Shown here one piece after another: positions 31,232-40,205 of a DNA stretch of 64,000 nucleotides (the first letter of the stretch is position 1; every line of letters begins with the position of its first letter). This DNA comes from Achromobacter piechaudii NBRC 102461. GTDB lineage: Bacteria > Pseudomonadota > Gammaproteobacteria > Burkholderiales > Burkholderiaceae_B. The stretch lies in NCBI RefSeq assembly GCF_001571245.1, contig NZ_BCTK01000012.1, forward strand, positions 288,346 to 352,345, written 5' to 3'. Below the pieces are notes generated by a model. That model was not told the origin of the DNA and ran no database searches. It saw only the letters and a program-made list of their open reading frames with translations. Made by a program: the position numbers and the translations under genes.

Positions 31232-32818
31232 TTACTTCTTCAAGGTTGCAAACTGCGCAAGCGTGACCTGGTCGGGGCGGCCCTGGTAGCGGATGTCGCC
31301 CTTCATCGCCCACACGGACAGTTCGAAGTGAACCGGCAGCATGGCGTAGTCATCCATGGCGATGTTGCTGGCCTTGGACAGCAATGCGGCGCGCTTGGCG
31401 TCGTCCATGGTGGATGAGGCCTCTTTGACCAGCTCGTCCATCTTCGGGTTGGAATAACGGCTGCGGTTGGTGGTGCCCAGGCCGGCTTCGGGATTGCGCG
31501 TCACCAGCAGGGAGGTCAGCGCATTGGACATTTCGCCGCTGGTCACGGACCAGCCCGCCAGATAGGCCGAGAACGAATAGCTGTCACGGTTCTTGAAGAA
31601 CACGGGGGGCGCCATCGCATCCACGCTGGTCTTCACGCCGATGCGCGTCCACATCGATGCGATGGCTTGCGCCACCTTCGAATCATTCACGTAGCGGCCG
31701 GATGGCGAACCCAGCGTGATCGAAAAACCATTCGGGTAGCCGGCTTCTTTGAGCAGGGCCTTGGCCTTTTCGACGTCGGCCTTGGGCGCCTTGGAATGCT
31801 CTTTGCTGGAACCGAACATCGGATAGGGCAGCAGATTGCCTGCCGGCAGCGCCACGCCGCCCATCACGCGTTCCACCAGGGCATCGCGGTTGATCGCGAG
31901 CGACAGCGCTTCACGCACGCGCTTGTCTTTCATGGGGTTCTTGTCAGTGCCCTGAATGCCCGGCGACGGCTCGGCGTACTGGTCCAGGGCGACATACACC
32001 ACCCGTACCGACGGCGTCTCTTCGACGTATAGCTTTTTGTCGCCCTTGAGCTTGGGCAGATCGTCGGTGGGGGGATCTTCGATCATGTCGACGTCACCGG
32101 CCAGCAGCGCGGCGACGCGCGCGGCGGCGTTGCTAATCGGGCGATATACCACGCGGTCCCACTCGGGCTTCTTGCCCCAGTAGTTGTCGTTGCGCGCCAG
32201 CACGAATTCCGCGCCGCGCTTCCAGGACACAAATTTGTACGGACCCGTGCCGACCAAGCCATCGCCGCTATTCAATTCGGTGGTGGTCTTGCCTTCGGCG
32301 GCCGGGCCGGACGCGGCCTTCTTCGACATGATGGGCAACTGCGCCAGATTCACCAGCAGGTTCGGCGCGACTTCCTTGGTGGTGATGCGCACGGTCATGG
32401 GATCGACCACTTCCGTCTTCGCTACCGACCCCAGATACAGCGTAAAAGGCGACGGGCTGTTGGGCACCTTCGGCACGCGGTCATAAGTAAAGACGACGTC
32501 TTCGGCGGTGAACGGCGTGCCGTCCGAGAATTTGACGTTGGGACGTAGCTTGAAGGTCCAGACCTTGCCATCCACCGTCCAGGATTCCGCCAGCGCGGGC
32601 TGGGGCTTCAACTGTGCATCGGTGGCGACCAGCGTATCGAAAATGGTTTGGGAGATTTGCGTGTTCGGCGTCAACGCGTGGTACTGCGGATCCATCGACG
32701 AGGGCTCGGTCTTCAGGGCGATCACCAGATCGCGAGCCATAGCGGAACTGAATGTGCCAAAGGCCAACATCACCGCGGCAGAGCCGCAGGCCAAGACACG
32801 CGAAAACCGAGATGCCAT
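31232..32818 (-). CDS. dipeptide/oligopeptide ABC transporter substrate-binding protein
   Basis: A 528-residue periplasmic receptor of the DppA/OppA (SBP_bac_5) family. A signal peptide (SRVLACGSAAVMLAFGTF, cleavage near AMA) leads to LKTEPSSMDPQYHALTPN, a typical opening strand. Further family landmarks are FKLRPNVKFSDGTPFTAEDV and ALSLAINRDALVERV. It is the first gene of the leftward receptor-B-C-D-F-amidohydrolase operon and is divergent from mnmE. The ligand (peptide, glutathione or acyl amino acid) cannot be read. Confidence 0.88.
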   Translation of the reverse strand: MASRFSRVLACGSAAVMLAFGTFSSAMARDLVIALKTEPSSMDPQYHALTPNTQISQTIFDTLVATDAQLKPQPALAESWTVDGKVWTFKLRPNVKFSDGTPFTAEDVVFTYDRVPKVPNSPSPFTLYLGSVAKTEVVDPMTVRITTKEVAPNLLVNLAQLPIMSKKAASGPAAEGKTTTELNSGDGLVGTGPYKFVSWKRGAEFVLARNDNYWGKKPEWDRVVYRPISNAAARVAALLAGDVDMIEDPPTDDLPKLKGDKKLYVEETPSVRVVYVALDQYAEPSPGIQGTDKNPMKDKRVREALSLAINRDALVERVMGGVALPAGNLLPYPMFGSSKEHSKAPKADVEKAKALLKEAGYPNGFSITLGSPSGRYVNDSKVAQAIASMWTRIGVKTSVDAMAPPVFFKNRDSYSFSAYLAGWSVTSGEMSNALTSLLVTRNPEAGLGTTNRSRYSNPKMDELVKEASSTMDDAKRAALLSKASNIAMDDYAMLPVHFELSVWAMKGDIRYQGRPDQVTLAQFATLKK

Positions 32819-32933
32819 CGTGATCTCCCTGAGTTGTTTCGGGTTTTGAACCTCGGGGCCACATTAACCAGCAAACAAGGGGCCGCGCAACAGTTATATT
32901 CCCCTATTGTTCTCGCTCTCCCGCCTCTCAGAT

Positions 32934-34286
32934 ATGTCCGCTTACGCCCCCATCGCCGCCATTGCCACCGCCCCCGGAAGAGGCGGCATCGGCGTCGTGC
33001 GCGTTTCTGGTGCGGACCTGTCCGAATTGGTGCGGCGCCTTTTCCAGCGCGATCTGACACCGCGTCACGCGCACTATCTTCCGTTCAAGACAAGCGATGG
33101 CGAACTGCTTGATGAAGGCATCGCCATCTACTTCCGGGCGCCGCATTCCTATACCGGTGAAGACGTGCTTGAACTGCAAGGCCACGGCGGCCCGGCCGTG
33201 CTGCGGCGTGTGCTGGAAAGCTGTGTGGCCGCCGGCCGCGACCTGGGCGTGCGCCTGGCCGAACCGGGCGAATTCACGCGCCGCGCTTTCTTGAATGACC
33301 GCATGGATCTGGCGCAGGCCGAAGCGGTCGCGGACCTGATCGACGCGTCATCGGTAGCGGCTGCGCGCGGCGCGATGGCGTCCCTGTCTGGTGAGTTTTC
33401 GGCACGTGTGAACGAGCTGTCGGACCGCATCATCCACCTGCGCATGCTGGTCGAAGCGACGCTGGATTTTCCGGAGGAAGAGATCGACTTCCTTGAAAAA
33501 TATCAGGCGCGTCCGACCCTGGACGCGTTGACGGCTGACCTGTCCAAATTGATCGCGCAGGCCCGCCAGGGCGTCATCTTGCGCGAGGGCCTGCACGTGG
33601 TGCTGGCCGGCCAGCCGAACGTGGGCAAATCCAGCCTGCTCAATGCCCTGGCGGGCGACGACATCGCCATCGTCACCCCCATCGCGGGCACGACGCGCGA
33701 CAAAGTGGTGCAGGAAATCCATATCGACGGCGTGCCATTGCACATTGTGGACACGGCCGGATTGCGCGAAACCGAAGACACCGTCGAGAGCATCGGGATT
33801 GCCCGCACCTGGCAAGAAATCGAACGGGCTGACGTTATTTTGCATCTGCAAGACGCCACTCAACCCGGCGACGAACTCGACGCGCAGATCACCGCGCGAC
33901 TGCCGCCGCGTACACCCGTCCTGAAAGTTTTCAACAAGGTGGACCTGTTATCCACAGCTTTCGCGCCGGGCGAGGGCGAATTGGGCATATCGGCCAAGCG
34001 CGGCGCAGGCCTGGACGCTCTGCGCGCCGCGCTGCTGCACATCGCCGGCTGGAACCCGGGGGCGGAATCCCCCTGGCTGGCACGCGAACGCCATCTGCAC
34101 GCGTTGCAGCAGGCGGCCGAACATCTGGCGCTGGCGGGCGAACATGCCGGCCAGGACGACCGGGTGCTGGACCTGTTCGCGGAAGAACTGCGCCTGGCGC
34201 ATGAAAGCCTGAGCAGCATCACCGGAAAATTCACCAGCGACGATTTGCTGGGGGAGATCTTTTCCAGTTTCTGTATTGGGAAATAG
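32934..34286 (+). CDS. mnmE: tRNA uridine-5-carboxymethylaminomethyl modification GTPase MnmE
   Basis: A 450-residue GTPase that, with MnmG, modifies U34 of certain tRNAs. The N-terminal folate-binding domain starts [20 protein letters not shown]; the G domain has [27 protein letters not shown] and a NKVD box; the C-terminus ends CIGK with the essential cysteine at 447. The ATG at 32934 gives the normal start. In most relatives it directly follows yidC; here katA and two ABC systems intervene. A perfect DnaA box (33948-33956) falls in the coding region, using a rare TTA leucine codon. Confidence 0.96.
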   Translation: MSAYAPIAAIATAPGRGGIGVVRVSGADLSELVRRLFQRDLTPRHAHYLPFKTSDGELLDEGIAIYFRAPHSYTGEDVLELQGHGGPAVLRRVLESCVAAGRDLGVRLAEPGEFTRRAFLNDRMDLAQAEAVADLIDASSVAAARGAMASLSGEFSARVNELSDRIIHLRMLVEATLDFPEEEIDFLEKYQARPTLDALTADLSKLIAQARQGVILREGLHVVLAGQPNVGKSSLLNALAGDDIAIVTPIAGTTRDKVVQEIHIDGVPLHIVDTAGLRETEDTVESIGIARTWQEIERADVILHLQDATQPGDELDAQITARLPPRTPVLKVFNKVDLLSTAFAPGEGELGISAKRGAGLDALRAALLHIAGWNPGAESPWLARERHLHALQQAAEHLALAGEHAGQDDRVLDLFAEELRLAHESLSSITGKFTSDDLLGEIFSSFCIGK

Positions 34287-34521
34287 CCGAGGTTTCGATG
34301 GGTGCCAGCGGCACCCATCCAGCGCGTTGAAACCTGCATGAACAAGGGGTTTCTGGCGTATCAGGGTCTGCTTCAGCGGCCGAGAGCCGTGGCAGGCCCT
34401 ACGCAAATTTCCCGAAAGAGATCGATCGGCTTTGTGGATTTGGTGAAAGGCGAAAACCGGTGATTCGCGTCAACGGCGAGCGCATCGAAGCATGATTCGC
34501 CAAATCGAAAATTGTGAGCTA
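34287..34521. other. mnmE / chloride channel convergent spacer with hairpin
   Basis: No gene is supported. A perfect 10-bp hairpin (GATGGGTGCC / GGCACCCATC, three-base loop, 34297-34319) lies eleven bases after the mnmE stop but lacks a T-run, so it is only a possible terminator. The rest contains a short open frame of about 41 codons (34338-34463) without recognisable features. Confidence 0.45.
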
Positions 34522-35898
34522 TTACTCACCTTTATCCTTCGCTGAATTCTCCACGGTTTTTTGCGCTCGGCGGTTGTTGGCCAATGACTTCGCGTAAACC
34601 GATTCCGGCCGTATGCGCGATGCAATCACGAAAGCCGTGATGCAGGCGAGCATCAATGGAAGCATGACTTCATAGCTTAATGTCATTTCGAAAATCATCA
34701 GGATCGACATGAGCGGCGCATGCGTGGTGGCGGCCAGCAATGCACCCATTCCCACCACGGCGTAGCTCGATACCGGCGACAGGTCTCCCACCGGAACCAG
34801 GTTTTGCAGACCGGTCCCATACAACGCACCCAGCGCCGCCCCCACGAACAGCGTGGGCGTGAATACGCCGCCCACCGCGCCGGAGCCCGCGCTTGCGCCG
34901 GTCGCAATTATTTTCATGACGAGGATCGCGGCTACCGCTTGCCATGCCCATTGCGTGTGCAACAAGCTGTTGACCACGCTGTAGCCATTTCCCCAGACCT
35001 CCGGGTTGACGACCGACAGCGCACCGACGATCAAACCGCCCAGCGCCATGCGGATCCAGAGTGGTGTGGGCAAGCGGGAAAATGCGCTGCGCGCCGTGTC
35101 CAGAAAACGCAGGAACTGCGGCGCGACCAGGCCCGCCGCCACGCCCAGCCCCAGATAGTTGATGACTTCCCAGCCGGATACGAATTCAAAATGCGGCATA
35201 TGGAACACCGCGTCGTAGTGCAGGATCTGGCGCGTGACGATGTTGGCCACCACGGATGACACGACCAAGGGTACCAGCGTCGCGGACGAAATCACGCCGA
35301 ACACGATTTCCGAAATGAACAGGGCGCCGGCAATCGGCGCGTTGTACGCCGAGGTGATCCCGGCCGTTGCGCCGCAGGCTACCAGCAAGCGCAAGTGACG
35401 CGGCGGCAGCAACAGGAATCGCCCGGTCAACGAAGAGAACATCGCGGCCAGCTGCACCATCGGCCCTTCACGGCCAATGGAAGCGCCCGAGCCGATGGAA
35501 AAAATGGATGACAGGCTGCGCGCGAGCGTCTGGCGCAATCCTATGACGCCACGGCCAATCGAAATGGCTTCCATATAGTCCGCCGCGCCCCGGCGGGGCA
35601 GCCAGCGCGCGGCCATTTGCAGGATGACGCCTGCTATCGCGCCCCCGACGGCGGGAAGCAGGAACCGTTGCCAGGGTTCCAGGCCGCGGGCCAGCGAGAC
35701 CATGCCCTGCGGCTCATCTGCGCCACTGAGCATCGTCTGGGTCCAAGCCAGAAGTTCTCGAAAAACCACTGTGGCCAGCGCGCCGAACAGTCCCATCAGC
35801 GCGGCAGCGCACAGGGTTGTGGGCAAATTGTCGGCAAGAAAACGGTCTCTGAGCCCGTTCAACCAACGCCTTTTTCTGATTTTGATCTCTGTAGCCAT
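34522..35898 (-). CDS. ClC-family chloride channel/transporter (ClcB-like)
   Basis: A 458-residue multi-helix membrane protein. The anion-selectivity motif GSGASIGREGPMVQ carries the gating glutamate (about E144), and GSGAVGGVFTPTLFVGA matches the GxFxP motif. The first motif of classical ClcA (GSGIP) is replaced by ADYMEAI, as in ClcB-like members. It probably moves chloride across the inner membrane, perhaps in acid resistance. It is convergent with mnmE and divergent from the two-component genes. Confidence 0.88.
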   Translation of the reverse strand: MATEIKIRKRRWLNGLRDRFLADNLPTTLCAAALMGLFGALATVVFRELLAWTQTMLSGADEPQGMVSLARGLEPWQRFLLPAVGGAIAGVILQMAARWLPRRGAADYMEAISIGRGVIGLRQTLARSLSSIFSIGSGASIGREGPMVQLAAMFSSLTGRFLLLPPRHLRLLVACGATAGITSAYNAPIAGALFISEIVFGVISSATLVPLVVSSVVANIVTRQILHYDAVFHMPHFEFVSGWEVINYLGLGVAAGLVAPQFLRFLDTARSAFSRLPTPLWIRMALGGLIVGALSVVNPEVWGNGYSVVNSLLHTQWAWQAVAAILVMKIIATGASAGSGAVGGVFTPTLFVGAALGALYGTGLQNLVPVGDLSPVSSYAVVGMGALLAATTHAPLMSILMIFEMTLSYEVMLPLMLACITAFVIASRIRPESVYAKSLANNRRAQKTVENSAKDKGE

Positions 35899-36387
35899 GG
35901 CCGGATTCTACGGCGGAAGCTGCTCACTTTTTGTTCAGTTCGACGTCAACAATGGCGCGACATACCCCCTCGCGGGGTGGATTTCCTGCGAGCGCCTGGG
36001 GCCGTTTTTGGGCCTCTGCAAGGGCGAAAAACCGGGTAGGCAGAGGGCTGTTTTTCGGGGTAAAAGTGCCGCTTTCCGGTCCGGTTTGCAGGAAAGGGCC
36101 TGTGGATAACTCCTAAGTAGCCAGGTTGTGCACATTGTGTGGAGGCATGTTGAACAAGCGGGCCTTTTTGGGGGTGCTCGAAATGTTGTCCAACTTCAAC
36201 TTTTTTCCCACACAGAGTTCTTGCACAGGCAAAAACGGCTGCAAGCTGATGAAAAGAATCAGGATTTCAAGGTTAAGGTAGTTATCCACAGGCCTTATTA
36301 ATCATTAGTCTTTATATAAAGAGAAATAAAGGAAAAGCCAAACATGCTTTCCCATTTCGCCCAGCCACTCCCCCCCGGACTCCGTCC
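35899..36387. promoter_or_regulatory. spacer with two DnaA boxes and an AT-rich segment
   Basis: No gene is supported in this 490-base spacer. Perfect DnaA boxes lie at 36101-36109 (minus) and 36282-36290 (plus), and the stretch 36291-36345 is markedly AT-rich (TTATTAATCATTAGTC, then TTTATATAAAGAG). It separates the ClC gene from the TctD-like regulator and must hold both promoters. The box pair beside an AT-rich stretch resembles a small origin module or a DnaA-regulated promoter. Confidence 0.5.
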
Positions 36388-37065
36388 ATGCGCATCCTCC
36401 TGATAGAAGACGAAGCCGAACTTGCTCGCTGGCTTTCAAGAAGCCTGGCCCGACATGCGGGCTTCGTCGTGGAATGGGCTGACGACGGATTGGTCGCCGA
36501 AAGAAGGTTGGCGGTTGAAGAATTCGACGCCGTCGTTCTGGATTTGGGATTGCCTGGCATGGACGGCCATGCCTTGCTGGCAAAAATTCGCGCGCGAGAC
36601 GATCGAACGCCGGTGTTGGTCTTGACCGCGCGCGATTCTTTGGCAGAAAAAATCGGCACGCTGCACCTGGGTGCTGACGATTTCTTGCCAAAACCCTTTG
36701 TTGTGGAAGAGTTGGAAGCGCGATTGATCGCACTGATCCGGCGCAGTCGCGGCAGAGAACACCCGCGCTTGTCTCTGGGAAACCTGGTTTTTGAAACTGC
36801 GGCTCAGAAATTCACGGCCTCGGGACAGACTTTGCAGTTATCCCCACGTGAACACGCGGTGCTTCGCGTCCTGATTCAAAAAAGTGGCGAGCCGATCAAC
36901 AAACAGCAGATTCTTGACCGCATCGTCACCGACGATGTGGACATCAACCTGGAAGCCATCGAGGTACTTGTTCACCGTCTGCGCAAAAAATTGGCGGACA
37001 CCGGTGTGCAGATAGTGACCATGCGGGGCATGGGCTACTGCCTGGAGGCTGTTGTTGACAACTAG
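36388..37065 (+). CDS. tctD: response regulator, OmpR/TctD type
   Basis: A 225-residue DNA-binding response regulator. The receiver domain has the phosphoacceptor D52 in VVLDLGLPGMDGH and the conserved K102 in DDFLPKPFVVEELE; the C-terminal winged helix includes LSPREHAVLRVLIQKSGEPI and HRLRKKL. It overlaps the kinase gene by about ten bases and lies upstream of tctCBA, the same arrangement as TctDE control of tricarboxylate uptake. The gene name rests on that context. Confidence 0.85.
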   Translation: MRILLIEDEAELARWLSRSLARHAGFVVEWADDGLVAERRLAVEEFDAVVLDLGLPGMDGHALLAKIRARDDRTPVLVLTARDSLAEKIGTLHLGADDFLPKPFVVEELEARLIALIRRSRGREHPRLSLGNLVFETAAQKFTASGQTLQLSPREHAVLRVLIQKSGEPINKQQILDRIVTDDVDINLEAIEVLVHRLRKKLADTGVQIVTMRGMGYCLEAVVDN

Positions 37066-38551
37066 AAATCCAAAAAAAACGGGTTTTTTCGCGGCGAAAA
37101 AACGCAATCGCACGCTGAAAACGCAGTTGCTCTGGTGGTTGATTCCCACCCTGGTCCTGGTGATGATGGGCGCGCTCTGGCTGTCGAACCACCAGCTGCG
37201 CACCCAGGTCGACATTGCCTACGATCGCTCGCTCGCTGGCGCGCTGCGCGCGATCGACCACAACATATCCACAGCCAGCGGTGGATTAGCCATGGAGCAG
37301 CCTTACCTGATGCTTGAATTTTTCGAGCTGACGGCCAATGGCAATGTGTTCTACCGGGTGGCCACTGAAGACGGGCTGGCGGAAATCGGGCATCCAGACC
37401 TGCCCATGCCTGCGCAAGCCCTGAAATCTGGCGAACCGCAGTTTTTCTACGCGACCTACCAGGGTGCGCCCGTGCGCGTCGCCGCGCTGGCGAGAACCAT
37501 GGATCCGCCCCTATACGCAAACAAAGGGGGCCGTATCATCGTGCAGGTCGCGGAGGGGCTGGAAAGCCGGCAGGCGTTCCTGCATCAGGTCCTGGTGCGC
37601 TCCGTGGAACGCGACCTGGCGGTGATCCTGATCAGCGTGTTGGTCATCATCCTGGGCGTTTTCATGGCGCTGAGGCCCCTGGTCCGACTGCGACAAGAAG
37701 TGGAAGGGCGTTCTGGAGACGATTTAAGCCCCGTCAGCGCGTCGGAGATGCCAGGTGAGGTCCTGCCCCTGGTTTCGGCTGTAAACCTCCACATGGCCCG
37801 TTTTGCGGCCCAGGCGAGGGTGCAGAGTCAGTTCCTGGACGACGCCTCGCACCAATTGCGCACGCCCTTGTCGGTTTTGCGGACCCAGACCGCCTATGCC
37901 CTGCGGGAAACAGACCCCCAGGAGGTCCGTACAGCCCTCCTGGCGATGCAAGAGGGGTTGGACAGGGCCGTACGCACCACCAACCAAATGCTCGCGTTGG
38001 CGCGCGCTAAGGACGCTTCCCTGGCCGAAGGGGGCTACACGGCGGAGCCCGTGGATCTGGTCGAGCTGGCGGACGCCGTCATCCGCACCTTGCTGCCGGC
38101 CGCTCGCGCCCGGCAGTTGGACATCGGCCTGGATGCGGCCGAGCGCCCGGTTTGCATCTACGGGGCGGAGTGGCTGCTGCGCGAAGCCATCACCAATCTG
38201 GTCGACAACGCCATCCGCTATGCCCGGCACGCCGGAGTCGTGACGGTGACGGTGGAAACTCAGGACGATCAGGCGCGCCTGGTGGTTGAAGACGACGGGC
38301 CTGGCATGTCGGCGGAAGACATCGCCCGGGCCTGCGTGCGTTTTCGGCGCGGTGCGGCGGGCAAGAACACGTCCGGGGCGGGATTGGGCCTGGCCATCGT
38401 CGGCACCATCGCTGAGATCCTGGGCGCGAGGTTGGTTTTGGAGAATCGCCCCGACAGGACAGGGCTGCGGTCAGCCCTGGTGTTTTCCCGGACGGCTTCC
38501 CCGCAGCGAGCATCTGATGCTGCGACGCGTCATGAAAACAGCCCGGATTGA
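37055..38551 (+). CDS. tctE: sensor histidine kinase, TctE type
   Basis: A membrane sensor kinase of about 498 residues. Transmembrane segments lie at about 24-45 and 189-207; between them is a 2CSK_N-type periplasmic domain (RSLAGALRAI, MEQPYLMLEFFE, YQGAPVRVAAL), characteristic of TctE. The phosphoacceptor histidine is near 267 in DDASHQLRTPLS, with an N box EAITNLVDNAIRYA and G boxes VEDDGPGMS and GAGLGLAIVGTI. There is no ATG; TTG at 37055 is six bases after GGAGG, and TTG at 37052 is also possible. It should sense a carboxylate and control the following tct genes. Confidence 0.88.
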   Translation: MTTRNPKKTGFFAAKKRNRTLKTQLLWWLIPTLVLVMMGALWLSNHQLRTQVDIAYDRSLAGALRAIDHNISTASGGLAMEQPYLMLEFFELTANGNVFYRVATEDGLAEIGHPDLPMPAQALKSGEPQFFYATYQGAPVRVAALARTMDPPLYANKGGRIIVQVAEGLESRQAFLHQVLVRSVERDLAVILISVLVIILGVFMALRPLVRLRQEVEGRSGDDLSPVSASEMPGEVLPLVSAVNLHMARFAAQARVQSQFLDDASHQLRTPLSVLRTQTAYALRETDPQEVRTALLAMQEGLDRAVRTTNQMLALARAKDASLAEGGYTAEPVDLVELADAVIRTLLPAARARQLDIGLDAAERPVCIYGAEWLLREAITNLVDNAIRYARHAGVVTVTVETQDDQARLVVEDDGPGMSAEDIARACVRFRRGAAGKNTSGAGLGLAIVGTIAEILGARLVLENRPDRTGLRSALVFSRTASPQRASDAATRHENSPD

Positions 38552-38647
38552 AAGGTATTGGAAAGCTTCGGTTTTGTACGGTAGGGTCCGCTGATGCCCG
38601 TGCAGGCAGCAGCCATACCAAGACCTATAAAACTCGGAGACGCAAGA

Positions 38648-39646
38648 ATGCAGACCAGCCTGAAGCTGCGCCTGGCCGCCTTGGCGGCGCTTGGCGCGAT
38701 GACCTTGTCCCTGGGCGCCGCCCACGCTGCCGACGAGCCGCGCCGCCCCGAATGCATCGCGCCGGCCCAGCCCGGCGGCGGCTTCGACCTGACCTGCCGC
38801 CTGGCGACCGAGGGCCTGAAGCAAAGCGGCGCGCTCAAGAACACCATGCGCATCGTCTACATGCCAGGAGGCATCGGCGCGGTGGCGTACAACAACATCG
38901 TGGCGCAGCACCCCAACGAGCCCGGCACCATCGTCGCGTTCTCGGGCGGTTCGCTGCTGAACCTGGCGCAGGGCAAATTCGGCAAGTACAACGTCGACGA
39001 CGTGCGCTGGCTGGCCGGGATCGGCACTGACTACGGCGTGGCCGTGGTGCGCAACGATTCGCCCTATACCGACCTGAAGAGCCTGATGGACGCCTTCAAG
39101 CAGGATCCGACCAAGATCGTGCTGGGCGCCGGCGGCACCGTGGGCAGCCAGGACTGGATGAAGGCCGCACTGACCGCCAAGGCCGCGGGCGTGGACTTCA
39201 AAAAGATGCGCTTCGTCGCGTTCGAAGGCGGTGGCGAAGCCGTCACCGCGCTGCGCGGCGGGCATATCCAGGCATACATGGGCGATGCGGCCGAAGCCTT
39301 CACGATGCTGGAAGGCGGCGCGCCCATACGCGTGCTGGCGGTGTTCAACGACCAGCGCCTGCCCGGCAAGCTGGGCACGGTGCCCACGGCGAAAGAGCAG
39401 GGTTATGACATCGTCTGGCCCATCATTCGCGGCTTTTACGTCGGCCCCAAGGTGTCCGACAGCGACTACAAGTTCTGGGTCGACGCCTTCAACAAAACGG
39501 CCGCATCGCCCGAGTTCGACAAGCTGCGTCAGCAACAGGGCCTGTTCCCGTTCAACAAGACGGGGCCGGAGCTGGACGCCTACGTCAAGAGCCAGGTCAA
39601 GGTCTACGGCGAACTGGCCGACTCGTTCGGCCTGATCAAGAAGTAA
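38648..39646 (+). CDS. tctC: tripartite tricarboxylate transporter receptor TctC
   Basis: A 332-residue periplasmic receptor of the TctC/Bug family. The signal peptide (LRLAALAALGAMTLSL, cleavage near AHA) leads to the family motif region CIAPAQPGGGFDLTCRL, which forms part of the carboxylate-binding site. The ATG at 38648 was chosen over the longer frame because it opens the signal peptide. It is followed by tctB and tctA, making a complete sodium-dependent uptake system; citrate or another tricarboxylate is the likely ligand. Confidence 0.9.
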   Translation: MQTSLKLRLAALAALGAMTLSLGAAHAADEPRRPECIAPAQPGGGFDLTCRLATEGLKQSGALKNTMRIVYMPGGIGAVAYNNIVAQHPNEPGTIVAFSGGSLLNLAQGKFGKYNVDDVRWLAGIGTDYGVAVVRNDSPYTDLKSLMDAFKQDPTKIVLGAGGTVGSQDWMKAALTAKAAGVDFKKMRFVAFEGGGEAVTALRGGHIQAYMGDAAEAFTMLEGGAPIRVLAVFNDQRLPGKLGTVPTAKEQGYDIVWPIIRGFYVGPKVSDSDYKFWVDAFNKTAASPEFDKLRQQQGLFPFNKTGPELDAYVKSQVKVYGELADSFGLIKK

Positions 39647-39681
39647 GCCGGCCGCAAGGCCTTTCTACGGATCGCGCCCCG

Positions 39682-39716
39682 GCGGCGCTCTCCGCGCCGC
39701 TGGCTCTTGCCAGCGG
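39682..39716 (+). promoter_or_regulatory. alternative stem-loops between tctC and tctB
   Basis: Two stable hairpins compete: GCGGCGC / GCGCCGC (39682-39700) and CCGCTGGC / GCCAGCGG (39697-39716) share bases 39697-39700, so only one can be fully formed at once. They lie in the 121-base gap after the receptor gene and probably limit expression of the membrane subunits relative to the receptor. Confidence 0.6.
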
Positions 39717-39767
39717 TGCGCGGTAGCGGCCACGCCCGCGCTTTCCCACATAACGGAAAAGTGGATC

Positions 39768-40205
39768 ATGAACGATCGAATCCTGGGCATCGGCGCGCTT
39801 GCGCTGGCCGCCTTCATGACAGCGGCAGGGTGGGGCATCGAAGCGCCATTCGCCTACGAGCCCGTCGGCCCGCGCGCGTTCCCCCTGCTGGTGGCGGGCA
39901 TCATTGGACTATGTGGGCTGTGGCTCATCTACAAAGGTGGGCACACGGTGCCGGCAAACCCGCCGGGGGCCAACGGACGCATCGCGCTGATGATGGCGTT
40001 TACCGTCGCCTACGCCTTTCTGTTCCAGTGGCTGGGGTTTGTCGTCGCCACGACCTTGATGACGATTTTCGTGGGACGCCTCTTCGCAGGCAGCTGGATC
40101 AAGTGCGCCATCGGCGGCGTCGTCATGAGCCTGTTGTTCTTCCTGCTTTTCGACAAAGTGCTGGACGTCGTGTTGCCTGCCGGCCTGCTGGAGACTTTGC
40201 TATGA
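39768..40205 (+). CDS. tctB: tripartite tricarboxylate transporter small membrane subunit TctB
   Basis: A 145-residue inner-membrane protein with four hydrophobic segments, matching the small TctB subunit. The opening segment ILGIGALALAAFMTAAGW and the GPRAFPLLVAGIIGLCGLW region are typical. It overlaps tctA as ATGA, so translation is coupled. Confidence 0.87.
   Translation: MNDRILGIGALALAAFMTAAGWGIEAPFAYEPVGPRAFPLLVAGIIGLCGLWLIYKGGHTVPANPPGANGRIALMMAFTVAYAFLFQWLGFVVATTLMTIFVGRLFAGSWIKCAIGGVVMSLLFFLLFDKVLDVVLPAGLLETLL

Noticed and set aside
34338..34463. A 41-codon frame after mnmE
   Set aside because: No ribosome-binding site, no recognisable sequence, and position in a convergent spacer.
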